From Acinetobacter pecorum (GTDB taxonomy: Bacteria > Pseudomonadota > Gammaproteobacteria > Pseudomonadales > Moraxellaceae): DNA of 64,000 bases. The position numbers were made by a program, and so were the translations under genes. Location of the stretch: positions 1 through 64,000 of the forward strand of contig NZ_JACSPT010000018.1 of NCBI RefSeq assembly GCF_014837015.1. The letters are read 5' to 3'. A model generated the notes under the pieces. That model ran no database searches. It had not been told where the DNA came from and saw only the letters and a program-made list of their open reading frames with translations. Positions 1 to 8,674 of this stretch are shown one piece after another; the stretch's first letter is position 1, and every line of letters begins with the position of its first letter.

Positions 1-108
1 GACCATAGCAAGAGTGAACCACCTGATCCCTTCCCGAACTCAGAAGTGAAACCTCTTAGCGCTGATGGTAGTGTGGGGTTACCCATGTGAGAGTAAGTCA
101 TCGCCAGC
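1..108 (+). rRNA. rrf: 5S ribosomal RNA, 5' end cut by the window edge
   Basis: The sequence runs through the conserved 5S core (CCGAACTCAGAAGTGAAAC near 33-51) and ends in GCCAGC at 103-108. That end would pair with a GCTGGC start, which lies just outside the window, so about six 5' bases are missing. The sequence is of the Acinetobacter/Moraxellaceae type. It marks the downstream end of an rRNA operon whose 16S and 23S genes lie to the left. Confidence 0.95.
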
Positions 109-120
109 TCATTATTCCAA

Positions 121-156
121 AATCCCCCTCCGCATCAGCAGAGGGGGATTTTTTTA
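121..156 (+). terminator. rRNA operon intrinsic terminator
   Basis: Ten-base arms AATCCCCCTC (121-130) and GAGGGGGATT (141-150) form a G+C-rich hairpin followed by a T run. It sits 12 bases after the 5S gene, as expected for Rho-independent termination of the rRNA operon. Confidence 0.92.
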
Positions 157-268
157 TGGGTGGGATAGTCTCCAGTTTATTTGAGATGCCTATAAAGTTA
201 ATCTGAGACAGTGTTCAATATTAAGATAGAACGATAGCTAACTTTACTGAGTAATGGTTTGATAGTCC

Positions 269-1660
269 TCAACTCTTTGATGACAAGGCATCAAACTGAC
301 GTCGAGCATGTTTAAAGGCAGTTCTAAGACCTTCTTCCAGCGTAGGATGATAAAAAGGTTTCTTTAGGATCTGGTGAATATCCTGATCGGCATCAATCAT
401 CCAGGCTAATAAATGAGCCAGATGTTCTGCTTGTGAACAGAATAGTTCTGCACCGAGTAATTTACCTGAGTTTTTATCAATATAAACCTCTATTCCGCCT
501 GAGTTTTTTGCTAGAACCAGTGCACGTCCTTGATTTTCATAAGAGACGAATCCCCGAATAAATTCGACGTGTTGATCTTCTAGCTGTTTAAAACTTTTTC
601 CGACAATCGCCATTTCAGGATGACAAAATACAATCGCCAAGGGTGTTAAGGCAGGAATAGGTTTTACATTCGGATAATTCAAACAGTTATGAACAACCTG
701 TTTGCCGGTATGCGCGGCTTCATGTTGAATGGGTGCATCAGGGGCGGCATCACCGACTATAAATATAGGTAGGTTTGCAAGTTGTTTGGTTTCTTTATCG
801 ATAGGAAGGTCTTTGATATCCTTGAATGTGGAATTTAGTTGATCTAGATCTAAATGATCTATATTGCTTTGCCGACCTGTGGCACCTAAAACATATTCAA
901 CTTCAATACTCTTAGTCTGATTATTTTCTGTAAAGTTAATCTTTATTTTATTAGCTTGGATCTCAACTTCATCTGGTAAGGTTTTAAATTTGATATTGAG
1001 CTCTTTACTGAATTGCTCTTGTGCTAGTTTTTGTAAGATCGGGCTAGTTAAAGCACCTACTTTTTGACTACGCGCAAACATTGTGGTTTGTACACCCAGT
1101 CTTTGCATGGCTTGAGCTAATTCAATTGCAATGATACCACTCCCGATCACTGCTAAATACTTAGGTAATTGGGATAATTCAAATATTTCATTAGAAGTGA
1201 TGTATTTTTCTTTTAATTGTTGCTTTAACGTTTTATCAATATTGGGGCGTGAGCCTACAGCGACAATGAAACTTTTGGCCAGATATAATTGTCCATTGAC
1301 TTCGATCGTTTGGGAATCAATAAATTTGGCTTTTCCGGAAATTTTATGTGAGCTGTCCCATTGATCGACACCTTTCAAGGTTGCACGAATAAAACGTTCT
1401 CTAAGGACATGCACACGTTGCATAACATCTGAAGTATCAATGACAGCGTTATGCTTTAAAGCAAGTTCTTCAGCAGTTTGAATATCATGCATCCGATTGG
1501 CAGAAGAGATCAGTAGTTTACTAGGCATACAACCTACGCGAGCACATGTCGTATCCCATGGGCCATCATTGATAATTAAAATATTTTGGGTGTATTTGAT
1601 GGCTTCGTTATAAGCACTGATCCCTGCAGTGCCTGCACCGATAATGATGAGGTCATGCAT
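269..1660 (-). CDS. Dihydrolipoyl dehydrogenase-like FAD/NAD disulfide oxidoreductase
   Basis: Class I pyridine-nucleotide disulfide oxidoreductase, 463 residues, the usual length of lipoamide dehydrogenase (E3). It opens with the FAD dinucleotide fold LIIIGAGTAGISA. The redox disulfide motif TTCARVGCMPSK follows, then the NAD fold AVIGSGIIAIELAQA, the second FAD motif IFIVGDAA, and the C-terminal HPTLEEGL carrying the catalytic His-Glu pair. A TTG start at 1681 is possible in frame, but ATG at 1660 places the FAD motif at the very N terminus as in the family, so I prefer it. No E1 or E2 genes are nearby, so it is probably not the dedicated E3 of a 2-oxoacid dehydrogenase. A mercuric- or glutathione-reductase role is less likely from the motifs. 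Confidence 0.85.
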   Translation of the reverse strand: MHDLIIIGAGTAGISAYNEAIKYTQNILIINDGPWDTTCARVGCMPSKLLISSANRMHDIQTAEELALKHNAVIDTSDVMQRVHVLRERFIRATLKGVDQWDSSHKISGKAKFIDSQTIEVNGQLYLAKSFIVAVGSRPNIDKTLKQQLKEKYITSNEIFELSQLPKYLAVIGSGIIAIELAQAMQRLGVQTTMFARSQKVGALTSPILQKLAQEQFSKELNIKFKTLPDEVEIQANKIKINFTENNQTKSIEVEYVLGATGRQSNIDHLDLDQLNSTFKDIKDLPIDKETKQLANLPIFIVGDAAPDAPIQHEAAHTGKQVVHNCLNYPNVKPIPALTPLAIVFCHPEMAIVGKSFKQLEDQHVEFIRGFVSYENQGRALVLAKNSGGIEVYIDKNSGKLLGAELFCSQAEHLAHLLAWMIDADQDIHQILKKPFYHPTLEEGLRTAFKHARRQFDALSSKS

Positions 1661-1748
1661 AAAATGTTTACTCAGTCTCAATAACTAACTATTTACCTTA
1701 ATATTTACAATGTTTTCGATGTAAATTATGTAACTACATTGCTTATTT

Positions 1749-1776
1749 TTGCTAATTTGAGTAAATTTTGTATAAA
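1749..1776 (+). promoter_or_regulatory. Possible sigma70 promoter of the Ig-repeat lipoprotein gene
   Basis: A TTGCTA (1749-1754) and a TATAAA (1771-1776) are separated by 16 bases, about 55 bases upstream of the start codon. The start is preceded by AGGAAG at 1820-1825. The -35 is a partial match only. Confidence 0.35.
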
Positions 1777-1829
1777 AGCCAAAAGACTAACTTTATGGCG
1801 ATTAATTATTATATCTAGTAGGAAGAATC

Positions 1830-4800
1830 ATGGGTTTTTTAATAAATTTGAAAAAACTAGGGGTAAATACAACTGTTTTAGCAACATCAATTTCATTGGT
1901 TGCTTGTGGAGGGGGCGGTAGTGATGGATATTATAATAATGGTTCTTCTAGCGGTAATACGGAAGGGGGAAATACAAGTGATAATAACCAGTCAGAAACA
2001 GATACGTCAAATATAGCAACGCATTTAACTCGAGCTTTACAGAATGCGAGTGGTCAAGAAATTCAACTAGCTCCAGACAACTCAAAAGTTTATTTGGCAG
2101 TTAAAGCCTTAAATGTGGATAATGGTGGTATTGCCAATAAAAATATTCGCTTAACAATTGCGACAAATAAGTTTGGCGTATCCAGCACTAACTCTTTGGT
2201 TGCAACAGGTACCAATGGTGTAGCCATTTTTGAGATTGATGTACGTGAATTGGCAGAAGCTGAAGGTTCAGTGCAACTAACTGCTACAGTTGATGGCACT
2301 TCAGTTAGTATCCCTTACACTTTAAATATCAAGAAAAGTAGTACGATTGTCAGTGACTATAAAATCGATGTGACCCAGGGCACAGTATTAAATCTACCAA
2401 ATGGCAGTGTGGATGTCACTGCGACTGTAACAGATGCTAAGGGTGGTATTAAAGCGAATCAGTCTGTTACTTTAAATATGCCTGAAGCGATGCGCGGTAA
2501 ATTTATTATCACTAATGGCGCAGCAACTCAACAAACAAATGCTCAGGGTGAGGTGAAATATACACTCAAAGCGAGTAGTAATTTTACATCAGCTGATCTT
2601 GCTACTTTTGCGGGTAAGTCTGAAACATTGAGTTTTTTGCTAGTTGATGAACATAAAGCTGAAAGAACCGCAACAGCAGATTTAACATTTAAATACACAT
2701 CTCAGATTGTCTCAACTCTTTCAGTAATTAAGCCAGATCAGGTTGTTGCTGCGAAAAGTACAACTCCTGTAAAAATCCAAGTATTAGCAAAGAATGATCA
2801 ACATGAGCCATTAAGTGGAAAAGAGATTCGTTTGAGCTTTACAAAGGATGAGCTCGCGTATGGCGTTAAACTCAATAATGCGACTGCTAAAACGAATGCA
2901 CAAGGTATTGCAGAATTTACAATTAGCACGGCCGATGTTACACATCCACTTGCTTTATCTGACACAGGTATTTCGTTAAGTGCAACCTATACAGATGGTA
3001 TTAACCTTGCCTCTGGTAGCGTTATTGTTGATGTAGTAACAGAAAATATAAATGCTTCAGATGCCGAGGCTATTCAGCGTTTAGAAATTGCATCTTCATA
3101 TAAAGTGAATGCAAAAAATGACTCAGTTGCTGTAACTGTTAAGGCAATTAATAATAAAGGCTTAGCAGCAACTAAAGGTAAGGTTAAACTTGACTTAAAT
3201 GCTGAGGCAACATCAAATGGTGTAACATTGGATGGGCCTGTGGAAAAAGACTTGGTGAACGGGTTTGCCACTTTTAATATTGAGACTAATGCCCAAACAC
3301 CTGCTGCAGTAGAAGCATTGGTAAAAGCAGGAATTAAAGCTAATTTTACGACTGACAATGGTGTTAGCAATTCAATTGCTATTACAGTTTCTGATGAAGA
3401 AGTTTCTGAACAAGCGGTGCGCTATTTATCTATAGATCCAATTACTTCTTCGACAGATCCAAAACTAGCGGTATTTGATTATACAAAAAATCATACTTTC
3501 ACAGTTAAAGTGAAGGCAGTCGGTGTAAACGGTAGTGCACTAATTGGCGAAACTGTGTCTTTAAATATTGCAGGGTCTTTAAGTGATGAACAGTTGCAAG
3601 ATTTAGGCTTGAGTCATACAGGTCAGTCTTCCAAACAGACCGGTGCAGATGGATATGCAACTTTTACTATTGACTACAAGGCAAATTTATCGCCTGAGCA
3701 AGCTGCTTTAGCGATTCAAGGTGTACCGTTAGTTGCGACTTCGGCAAATGGTAAATCACAAACATTACGTCTGAATTTCAAAGCACCTACAGAACAAGGT
3801 GTGATTGATCTTGATCACTTTACAGTTGATATGTTGGGAAATTTGACTTTAACAGTGGGTCAAGAGCAAACATTAACTGTTAATGTCACCGCAAAAGGTA
3901 CAGATGGCGAATTACTTAAAAATCAGCTGATCAGTATTGGTTTAAATGATGCAGCATTAAATAATGGTGTGAGTTACGTTTCTACGCAAGCTATTCGCAC
4001 AGATGCAAATGGCCATGCAAAATTCACAATTAAAGTAAAAGCAAGCAATGTAACTGAACTCACGAATCTAATTGCGAATGGTTTAACGGTCGTCGTGAAA
4101 TCAACTCGTACAGATGATTCCGCATTTACTGTTACAAAGAAAGTTGATGTTGCACAACCACCAGTCGTTTTACCAGACTTGGCTAACTTTCTGTTTACTA
4201 CAATAGAAGATAAGCCATTAGATCCTATTTCTGTTCTCGGTGGTGAGACTCGCGTCAAAATTACAGCAGTTGATGAAAAGGGTAATCCTATTCCAAATAC
4301 ACCAATTGCAATTGCTTTATCTAGTCTCACTTCTAGTCGTGTGTCATTAAGCAATATACCAACTCAAACGAATAGTGATGGTGAAGCTGAATTTACCGTG
4401 ACCGTAGCCGAGGGAGAGTATGACCCTAGTTTGATCAAAAATGGCATTATCTTTGCTGTAGTAGGTACAAACTTAAATAATGGTGACCGTTTACAGCAAA
4501 CAGGTGCAATTAATATTACTGCTCCTGCAAATGCGTTAAACCCACGTTTAACCTCAGATGTAAAAACAGTGACAGCTGGGCAAACAATTAAAGTGTATGC
4601 AGCTGTTAAAGATGAAATGGGAGTTAATACTGTTACAGGTACACCGATGCGATTAAGCTTGAATAAAGAAGCGATCGATGCTGGTGTTAAGTTAAAAGCC
4701 AATGGTGTTGATATAGAGGGTGTGCTTATACCAGCAGATAGTTCAATTGAATTTGCCTTAGAGGTACCAAAAGGTATAACGACGGATATATTACAATCTA

Positions 4801-6260
4801 TTCGAGTTACAGGTGTAATTCGAGATCCAAAGGGTAATGAAATTCCTGCTATTTTAACGTTTACAGTTGAAGATGTCGAAAACCCAAACCATCTTGAAAT
4901 CAATAGTTTTAAAAACACTTTGAATCCAGGTGATGACAGAACAGTTGTCGTTGTACGTTTACTCGATGCTTCTAATAATCCTGTACGTAATGAAGAAGTC
5001 ACCTTGGCTGTACGTAAGACAAACACCACCACAGGTAAAAATGTAGGCTTTATTACTGAAGAAAATACTTCTGATGAAAATAATCATCCTTTACCAGAAA
5101 ATATTGCTGAGAAATGGACTGTCAAAACTGATGAAGATGGACGAGGCTTCTTCACCCTATATATTCCAAAAGAAGGTTTTGATAAAGATGCTTTGATAGC
5201 AAGTGGTATTACCTTAGATGCAACTAATACTACGAATGGTATTGATGTGAAGCAGGTTCTTCATTTAAATGTTACAGATCCGACATCGACTACACCAAGA
5301 CACAATATTTTCATCAAACCAGATCAATCAACTATTAATGTTGTCGATGGAACGGCAACTGTTAGCGTCAGTTTACGTGATCAGTTTGGTGGAGCAGTTT
5401 CTAATGAATATATTACATTGAATTTAAAGAACTCGAACTTCAATGGAGCTTATATTCAAGGCGCTTCCGGGATTGTGACAAATAATAATGGTGAAGCTAA
5501 ATTCATCATTAAAATTGATGAAAGCTTACGTCGTAATTATACTGAGACTGCTTTTATCAATGAAGATTTGGAGCTGAGTGCAAGTTTTTCAGGTGCTACC
5601 CAAACTCATATACTGGATGTAGTCAGAAAATCTGTTAACAATCTAGTGATTAATATTACAGATAATCATTTAGAACCTGTAGCCAATGGTAATGCTTATG
5701 AGCAAACGTTAAAAGCTACAGTAAAAGATGAACTTGGAAATTTAGTAAAAGAACAGAATGTAAGCTTTGAAATTAAACCTCAAAGTTATATTAGAGGGCA
5801 AAATTTATGGGCATTAGCACCAACAAATTCCATAACTCCTCCAACTAGTGAAATGAAATGGGTGTTTGCTGGTCAAAGATATTATCAAGGTGATAATGCT
5901 GCTAATCCTGAATTAGTTAATCAGAGCTTGCACTGTAACTTTGCTGTAGATGTTACCCAAGTCACAAATGCGAATGTAGCATTAGATGTTGTTAAGTTTA
6001 AGGCAAGTAATGATGCGACATGGACTGGGGTTACAAATAATTCAGGTGAAATTAATTTTGTAATAACTTATCCAAAAACGTATGCTCAATGGTTAAATGT
6101 ACGTATTGATGCTACAGCAGAATCAAATTCGTATAGAATGTCAAATAGTTATCCTCATCTTCTACGTAACCAGCAAGGTAATGATAAGAATTTCAATGGA
6201 ATTTATTCGATTAATGCAATTAGTCCATTTGGTACAAATACTTCAGAGTGTACACCCTAA
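1830..6260 (+). CDS. Giant lipoprotein with about 11 tandem Ig-like repeats
   Basis: 1476 residues. A lipoprotein signal peptide ends in lipobox SLVAC with Cys26 as the predicted acylated residue, followed by a Gly/Ser/Asn-rich tether (about 27-60). The rest is about 11 divergent modules of 90-130 residues, each recognisable by a central signature of the form N-x-x-G-x-A-x-F-x-I (for example TNAQGIAEFTI, TDANGHAKFTI, TNSDGEAEFTV). This resembles bacterial Ig-like (Big_1, invasin/intimin-type) domains. There is no beta-barrel or passenger-transport domain, so it is probably lipid-anchored in the outer membrane or held at the surface. The last module has two cysteines, one in the LHCNF stretch and one near the C terminus, that could form a disulfide. 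An adhesin or surface-stalk role is inferred. The gene looks more A+T-rich than its neighbours and is likely variable between strains. Confidence 0.8.
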   Translation: MGFLINLKKLGVNTTVLATSISLVACGGGGSDGYYNNGSSSGNTEGGNTSDNNQSETDTSNIATHLTRALQNASGQEIQLAPDNSKVYLAVKALNVDNGGIANKNIRLTIATNKFGVSSTNSLVATGTNGVAIFEIDVRELAEAEGSVQLTATVDGTSVSIPYTLNIKKSSTIVSDYKIDVTQGTVLNLPNGSVDVTATVTDAKGGIKANQSVTLNMPEAMRGKFIITNGAATQQTNAQGEVKYTLKASSNFTSADLATFAGKSETLSFLLVDEHKAERTATADLTFKYTSQIVSTLSVIKPDQVVAAKSTTPVKIQVLAKNDQHEPLSGKEIRLSFTKDELAYGVKLNNATAKTNAQGIAEFTISTADVTHPLALSDTGISLSATYTDGINLASGSVIVDVVTENINASDAEAIQRLEIASSYKVNAKNDSVAVTVKAINNKGLAATKGKVKLDLNAEATSNGVTLDGPVEKDLVNGFATFNIETNAQTPAAVEALVKAGIKANFTTDNGVSNSIAITVSDEEVSEQAVRYLSIDPITSSTDPKLAVFDYTKNHTFTVKVKAVGVNGSALIGETVSLNIAGSLSDEQLQDLGLSHTGQSSKQTGADGYATFTIDYKANLSPEQAALAIQGVPLVATSANGKSQTLRLNFKAPTEQGVIDLDHFTVDMLGNLTLTVGQEQTLTVNVTAKGTDGELLKNQLISIGLNDAALNNGVSYVSTQAIRTDANGHAKFTIKVKASNVTELTNLIANGLTVVVKSTRTDDSAFTVTKKVDVAQPPVVLPDLANFLFTTIEDKPLDPISVLGGETRVKITAVDEKGNPIPNTPIAIALSSLTSSRVSLSNIPTQTNSDGEAEFTVTVAEGEYDPSLIKNGIIFAVVGTNLNNGDRLQQTGAINITAPANALNPRLTSDVKTVTAGQTIKVYAAVKDEMGVNTVTGTPMRLSLNKEAIDAGVKLKANGVDIEGVLIPADSSIEFALEVPKGITTDILQSIRVTGVIRDPKGNEIPAILTFTVEDVENPNHLEINSFKNTLNPGDDRTVVVVRLLDASNNPVRNEEVTLAVRKTNTTTGKNVGFITEENTSDENNHPLPENIAEKWTVKTDEDGRGFFTLYIPKEGFDKDALIASGITLDATNTTNGIDVKQVLHLNVTDPTSTTPRHNIFIKPDQSTINVVDGTATVSVSLRDQFGGAVSNEYITLNLKNSNFNGAYIQGASGIVTNNNGEAKFIIKIDESLRRNYTETAFINEDLELSASFSGATQTHILDVVRKSVNNLVINITDNHLEPVANGNAYEQTLKATVKDELGNLVKEQNVSFEIKPQSYIRGQNLWALAPTNSITPPTSEMKWVFAGQRYYQGDNAANPELVNQSLHCNFAVDVTQVTNANVALDVVKFKASNDATWTGVTNNSGEINFVITYPKTYAQWLNVRIDATAESNSYRMSNSYPHLLRNQQGNDKNFNGIYSINAISPFGTNTSECTP

Positions 6261-6302
6261 AATTTAATGAATTGTAGATAAAATTTACCTATAATTCAAA
6301 AA

Positions 6303-6329
6303 AAACAGCGCTTCGGCGCTGTTTTTTTA
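6303..6329 (+). terminator. Intrinsic terminator after the Ig-repeat lipoprotein gene
   Basis: AACAGCGC (6304-6311), a TTCG tetraloop (6312-6315) and GCGCTGTT (6316-6323) run into a T stretch. The upstream A run also lets it act on the minus strand, where it would end the small-lipoprotein/DUF442 cassette. Confidence 0.92.
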
Positions 6330-6350
6330 TGGGAACTAAAATTTAAAAAA

Positions 6351-6455
6351 CTAAATTGATGTTCCCATGCTCACACCCACAGTCGGCTTCAAATTCATCG
6401 AGTTACAGCCTGTAAAAGCCAAACTACAACATGCAATAATCAATAATTTATTCAT
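6351..6455 (-). CDS. Micro-lipoprotein, 34 residues
   Basis: A short open frame read from the ATG at 6453-6455 to TAG at 6351-6353. It begins MNKLLIIACCSLAFTGC: a charged N terminus, a hydrophobic core and lipobox AFTGC with Cys17 as the predicted acylation site. The mature peptide would be only 18 residues (C-N-S-M then a Lys/Pro/Thr/Val/Gly-rich tail). Its start overlaps the end of the upstream periplasmic DUF442 gene by 8 bases in the form ATGAATAA, the same arrangement as between the two DUF442 genes, which argues that it is translated. Its function is unknown. Confidence 0.6.
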   Translation of the reverse strand: MNKLLIIACCSLAFTGCNSMNLKPTVGVSMGTSI

Positions 6456-6870
6456 GAATCAATCCTTGAGATTTAGCCTGATTAAACAAAGCTGCTGAAC
6501 GTGTACCACTTCGGCAAACCATCAAAATCGGTTTAGGCAACTCATTATAATATCGGGCAAATTCCTCAATATTGGCCTGAGAAATATGACCACTTACTAC
6601 TGGCTGATAAATCACACTGACTTGAGACTTTTCTGCAATCGAGCGTAATTGACTTACCGTGACGGCGTTACCAGACTCCTGATCAGGGCGGTTTACAATC
6701 ACGGATTTAAAACCCTGCTGAATCAATTGCTCAAACTTATCCAAGGTCATTTGACCGGTAACACTCACCGTAGCGGTCAGAGCGCGACTCAAATTCTGCG
6801 CAGCAAAAACAGGTGAAGTACAGCTAAAACAGATTGCGAGTACTACACCGTTCCAAAATGACTTAGTCAT
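6448..6870 (-). CDS. Periplasmic DUF442 (TIGR01244-type) sulfurtransferase/phosphatase-like protein
   Basis: 140 residues with a Sec signal peptide (hydrophobic stretch GVVLAICFSCTSPVFA, cleavage expected after VFA), so the mature protein is periplasmic. The body is a DUF442 domain, the family also called beta-lactamase-hydrolase-like (Blh) protein. The active loop is MVCRSGTRSA. The motif C-x-x-G-x-R has Arg at Cys+5, as in rhodaneses, not Cys+6 as in tyrosine phosphatases, so a sulfur-transfer role fits better than the usual phosphatase label. It is a paralogue of the next gene upstream (shared VNRPD/NNRPD and YNELPKPILM segments). The two overlap by 8 bases, so they are probably translationally coupled. 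Confidence 0.8.
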   Translation of the reverse strand: MTKSFWNGVVLAICFSCTSPVFAAQNLSRALTATVSVTGQMTLDKFEQLIQQGFKSVIVNRPDQESGNAVTVSQLRSIAEKSQVSVIYQPVVSGHISQANIEEFARYYNELPKPILMVCRSGTRSAALFNQAKSQGLIHE

Positions 6871-7198
6871 CCAGCAAGTCCATCTGTTTTGCCAGTTGAT
6901 ATAAATTATTTGAGCGGTTTCCGGTACGGCAAAACATCAAGATTGGTTTTGGTAATTCATTATAATGATTGGCAAAAGTGCGGACATCAAGCTCGGTAAT
7001 CTGACCGGCAACCACCGGCTGAAATACATAATCCAGACCTGCTGCACGTGCAGCCTCTTCGATTTGTGCACTGGTTGGCTGCTCAGAACCACCTTCCATA
7101 TCTGGGCGGTTGTTGATAATCGATTTAAAACCTTTTTCAACTATTTGAGAGATATGTTCAGGACCAATTTGGCCAGTAAAGCCTACATTTTCGCTCAT
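6863..7198 (-). CDS. Cytoplasmic DUF442 (TIGR01244-type) sulfurtransferase/phosphatase-like protein
   Basis: 111 residues, a single DUF442 domain with no signal peptide. The active loop is MFCRTGNRSN (C-x-x-G-x-R). The N-terminal segment FTGQIGPEHISQIVEKGF and NNRPD are typical of the family, members of which accompany persulfide dioxygenases in sulfide detoxification in other bacteria. No such dioxygenase is present here. It is the first gene of a minus-strand cassette, with GGAG eight bases before the ATG. Its stop overlaps the start of the periplasmic paralogue as ATGACTAA. Confidence 0.82.
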   Translation of the reverse strand: MSENVGFTGQIGPEHISQIVEKGFKSIINNRPDMEGGSEQPTSAQIEEAARAAGLDYVFQPVVAGQITELDVRTFANHYNELPKPILMFCRTGNRSNNLYQLAKQMDLLDD

Positions 7199-7325
7199 GA
7201 TGTCACTCCATTATGTCATTTATCTAGATATGCTTTATGATAGCATTAAGCTGAAAACATGACGGCTTAGTTCTGAAAAATTTATAAATACGATTACAAT
7301 TATAAAATAATGCAATGGAGCGCAT

Positions 7326-8222
7326 ATGTACGCTTATACAGTCGAACCACTGTATGTTAAAAGCGGTCAGGAAGTGATTGCTGCAGATTTTTATCATCCT
7401 CAACAGGTCGATAAACCGGCTGTGATCCTAATGGCCCATGGTCTGGCAGCTTTACGTCATTTTAAACTGGTCCAGTATGCACAGCGCTTTGCCAGTGCTG
7501 GCTATGCTGTGGTGCTGTTTGATTATCGCTATTGGGGCGGGAGTACAGGACGTCCACGTGAACTGGTATCTATTAGTGCTCAGCTTGAAGACTGGCGGAC
7601 TATGATCAGCCATTTAGAGGCACGTAAGTCGATTGACAGCAAAAGAATTGTACTTTGGGGAACGGCCTTAAGTGGCGGTCATGTACTGACACTCGCAGCA
7701 GAGCTGTCAAATATTCAGGCAGTAATGGCACAGGTACCATTTGTTGATGGGGCAGAAAGTGCCAAACTTTATCCTTTGCAGCAATTGCCTAAAGCCCTGA
7801 AAATTTCCAGCCAAGACTACATGGGCGCCAAGGTCGGTATGGCACCGAAAACCTTACCCGTAGTAGACCCTCATGAACTCTGCTTTATGCCAACCCAGGA
7901 CAGTTATCAGGGATATATGTCCATCGTGAACCCGGATTATTACTGGAGTGGTCATATTCCTGCACGCGCATTCTTTAAACTGATGCGTTATCGTCCCATT
8001 CTGGAAGTACGTAAAATCACGATTCCAGTTCTGTTCATTGCAGCAAAATTGGATAGTCTGATTCCCATTGAATCCAGTCGGGAAACTGCAACCAATATTG
8101 CGCCATTTGTGCAATATCATGAGTGGAATATCCGGCATTTTGATATTTATCATGGCGAATGGTTTGAAAAAGCAGTTTCGACCCAATTAGAATTCTTACA
8201 TCAACATATTGGAGTGCGCTAG
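7326..8222 (+). CDS. Alpha/beta hydrolase
   Basis: 298 residues with an alpha/beta-hydrolase fold. The oxyanion/HG region is MAHGLAALRHF, followed by FDYRYWGGSTGRPR, the nucleophile elbow WGTALSGGH (Ser116), an acid region AAKLDSLIP and the C-terminal HFDIYHGEW supplying the catalytic His. It resembles the dienelactone-hydrolase/X-Pro-peptidase-like branch of esterases, but I cannot name a substrate. GGAG lies six bases before the ATG. It heads a plus-strand group with trxC, whose ATG follows this stop codon directly. Confidence 0.8.
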   Translation: MYAYTVEPLYVKSGQEVIAADFYHPQQVDKPAVILMAHGLAALRHFKLVQYAQRFASAGYAVVLFDYRYWGGSTGRPRELVSISAQLEDWRTMISHLEARKSIDSKRIVLWGTALSGGHVLTLAAELSNIQAVMAQVPFVDGAESAKLYPLQQLPKALKISSQDYMGAKVGMAPKTLPVVDPHELCFMPTQDSYQGYMSIVNPDYYWSGHIPARAFFKLMRYRPILEVRKITIPVLFIAAKLDSLIPIESSRETATNIAPFVQYHEWNIRHFDIYHGEWFEKAVSTQLEFLHQHIGVR

Positions 8223-8654
8223 ATGATTATTGTATGTCCGGAATGTCTGGCCAAAAACCGTGTCCCTGAGGAAAAACTAACCGCTAATCCCGCTTGTGGT
8301 CAATGTCATCAAGCATTGGTTCCATTGGCACCGATTGAATTGAATGAGCAGAATTTCAGCCAGTTTGTCACGCATAGTGATTTGCCGATCCTGATTGATC
8401 TCTGGGCGGACTGGTGTGGGCCATGTAAAATGATGGCGCCGCACTTTGCCAATGTTGCCAAACTCTATCCCAATGTAGTTTTTGCCAAAATTGATACAGA
8501 AGCAAATCCACGGCTAAGTGCAGCATTTAATGTACGCAGTATTCCGACGCTGGTTTTAATGAATAAAAGTAACGAAATTGCTAGAATAAGCGGTGCATTA
8601 CGCTCAAGCGAGCTGCAAAAGTGGCTTGATCAGCAGTTAAATGCCCCATCCTAA
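8223..8654 (+). CDS. trxC: Thioredoxin TrxC (thioredoxin 2)
   Basis: 143 residues. An N-terminal zinc ribbon with Cys5-x-x-Cys8 and Cys25-x-x-Cys28 precedes a thioredoxin fold whose active site is DWCGPCK (Cys65, Cys68). The cis-Pro lies in VRSIPTLVLM. This is the thioredoxin-2 architecture: a cytoplasmic disulfide reductase, zinc-bound and oxidative-stress responsive in E. coli. Its ATG abuts the hydrolase stop codon with no gap and uses the GGAG inside the hydrolase end, so the two are co-transcribed. The thioesterase gene follows after 20 bases. Confidence 0.95.
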   Translation: MIIVCPECLAKNRVPEEKLTANPACGQCHQALVPLAPIELNEQNFSQFVTHSDLPILIDLWADWCGPCKMMAPHFANVAKLYPNVVFAKIDTEANPRLSAAFNVRSIPTLVLMNKSNEIARISGALRSSELQKWLDQQLNAPS

Positions 8655-8674
8655 TTCACAAGCCTGGAGTTCAA

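Noticed and set aside
1661..1681. TTG start extending the flavoprotein by seven residues
   Set aside because: The ATG at 1660 puts the FAD-binding strand at the N terminus as in the family; the extension adds nothing conserved.
4364..5032. Antisense frame of 222 residues inside the Ig-repeat gene
   Set aside because: The plus-strand frame is continuous with lipobox and repeats. The antisense reading is Ser/Thr/Val-rich and has no start-site support.
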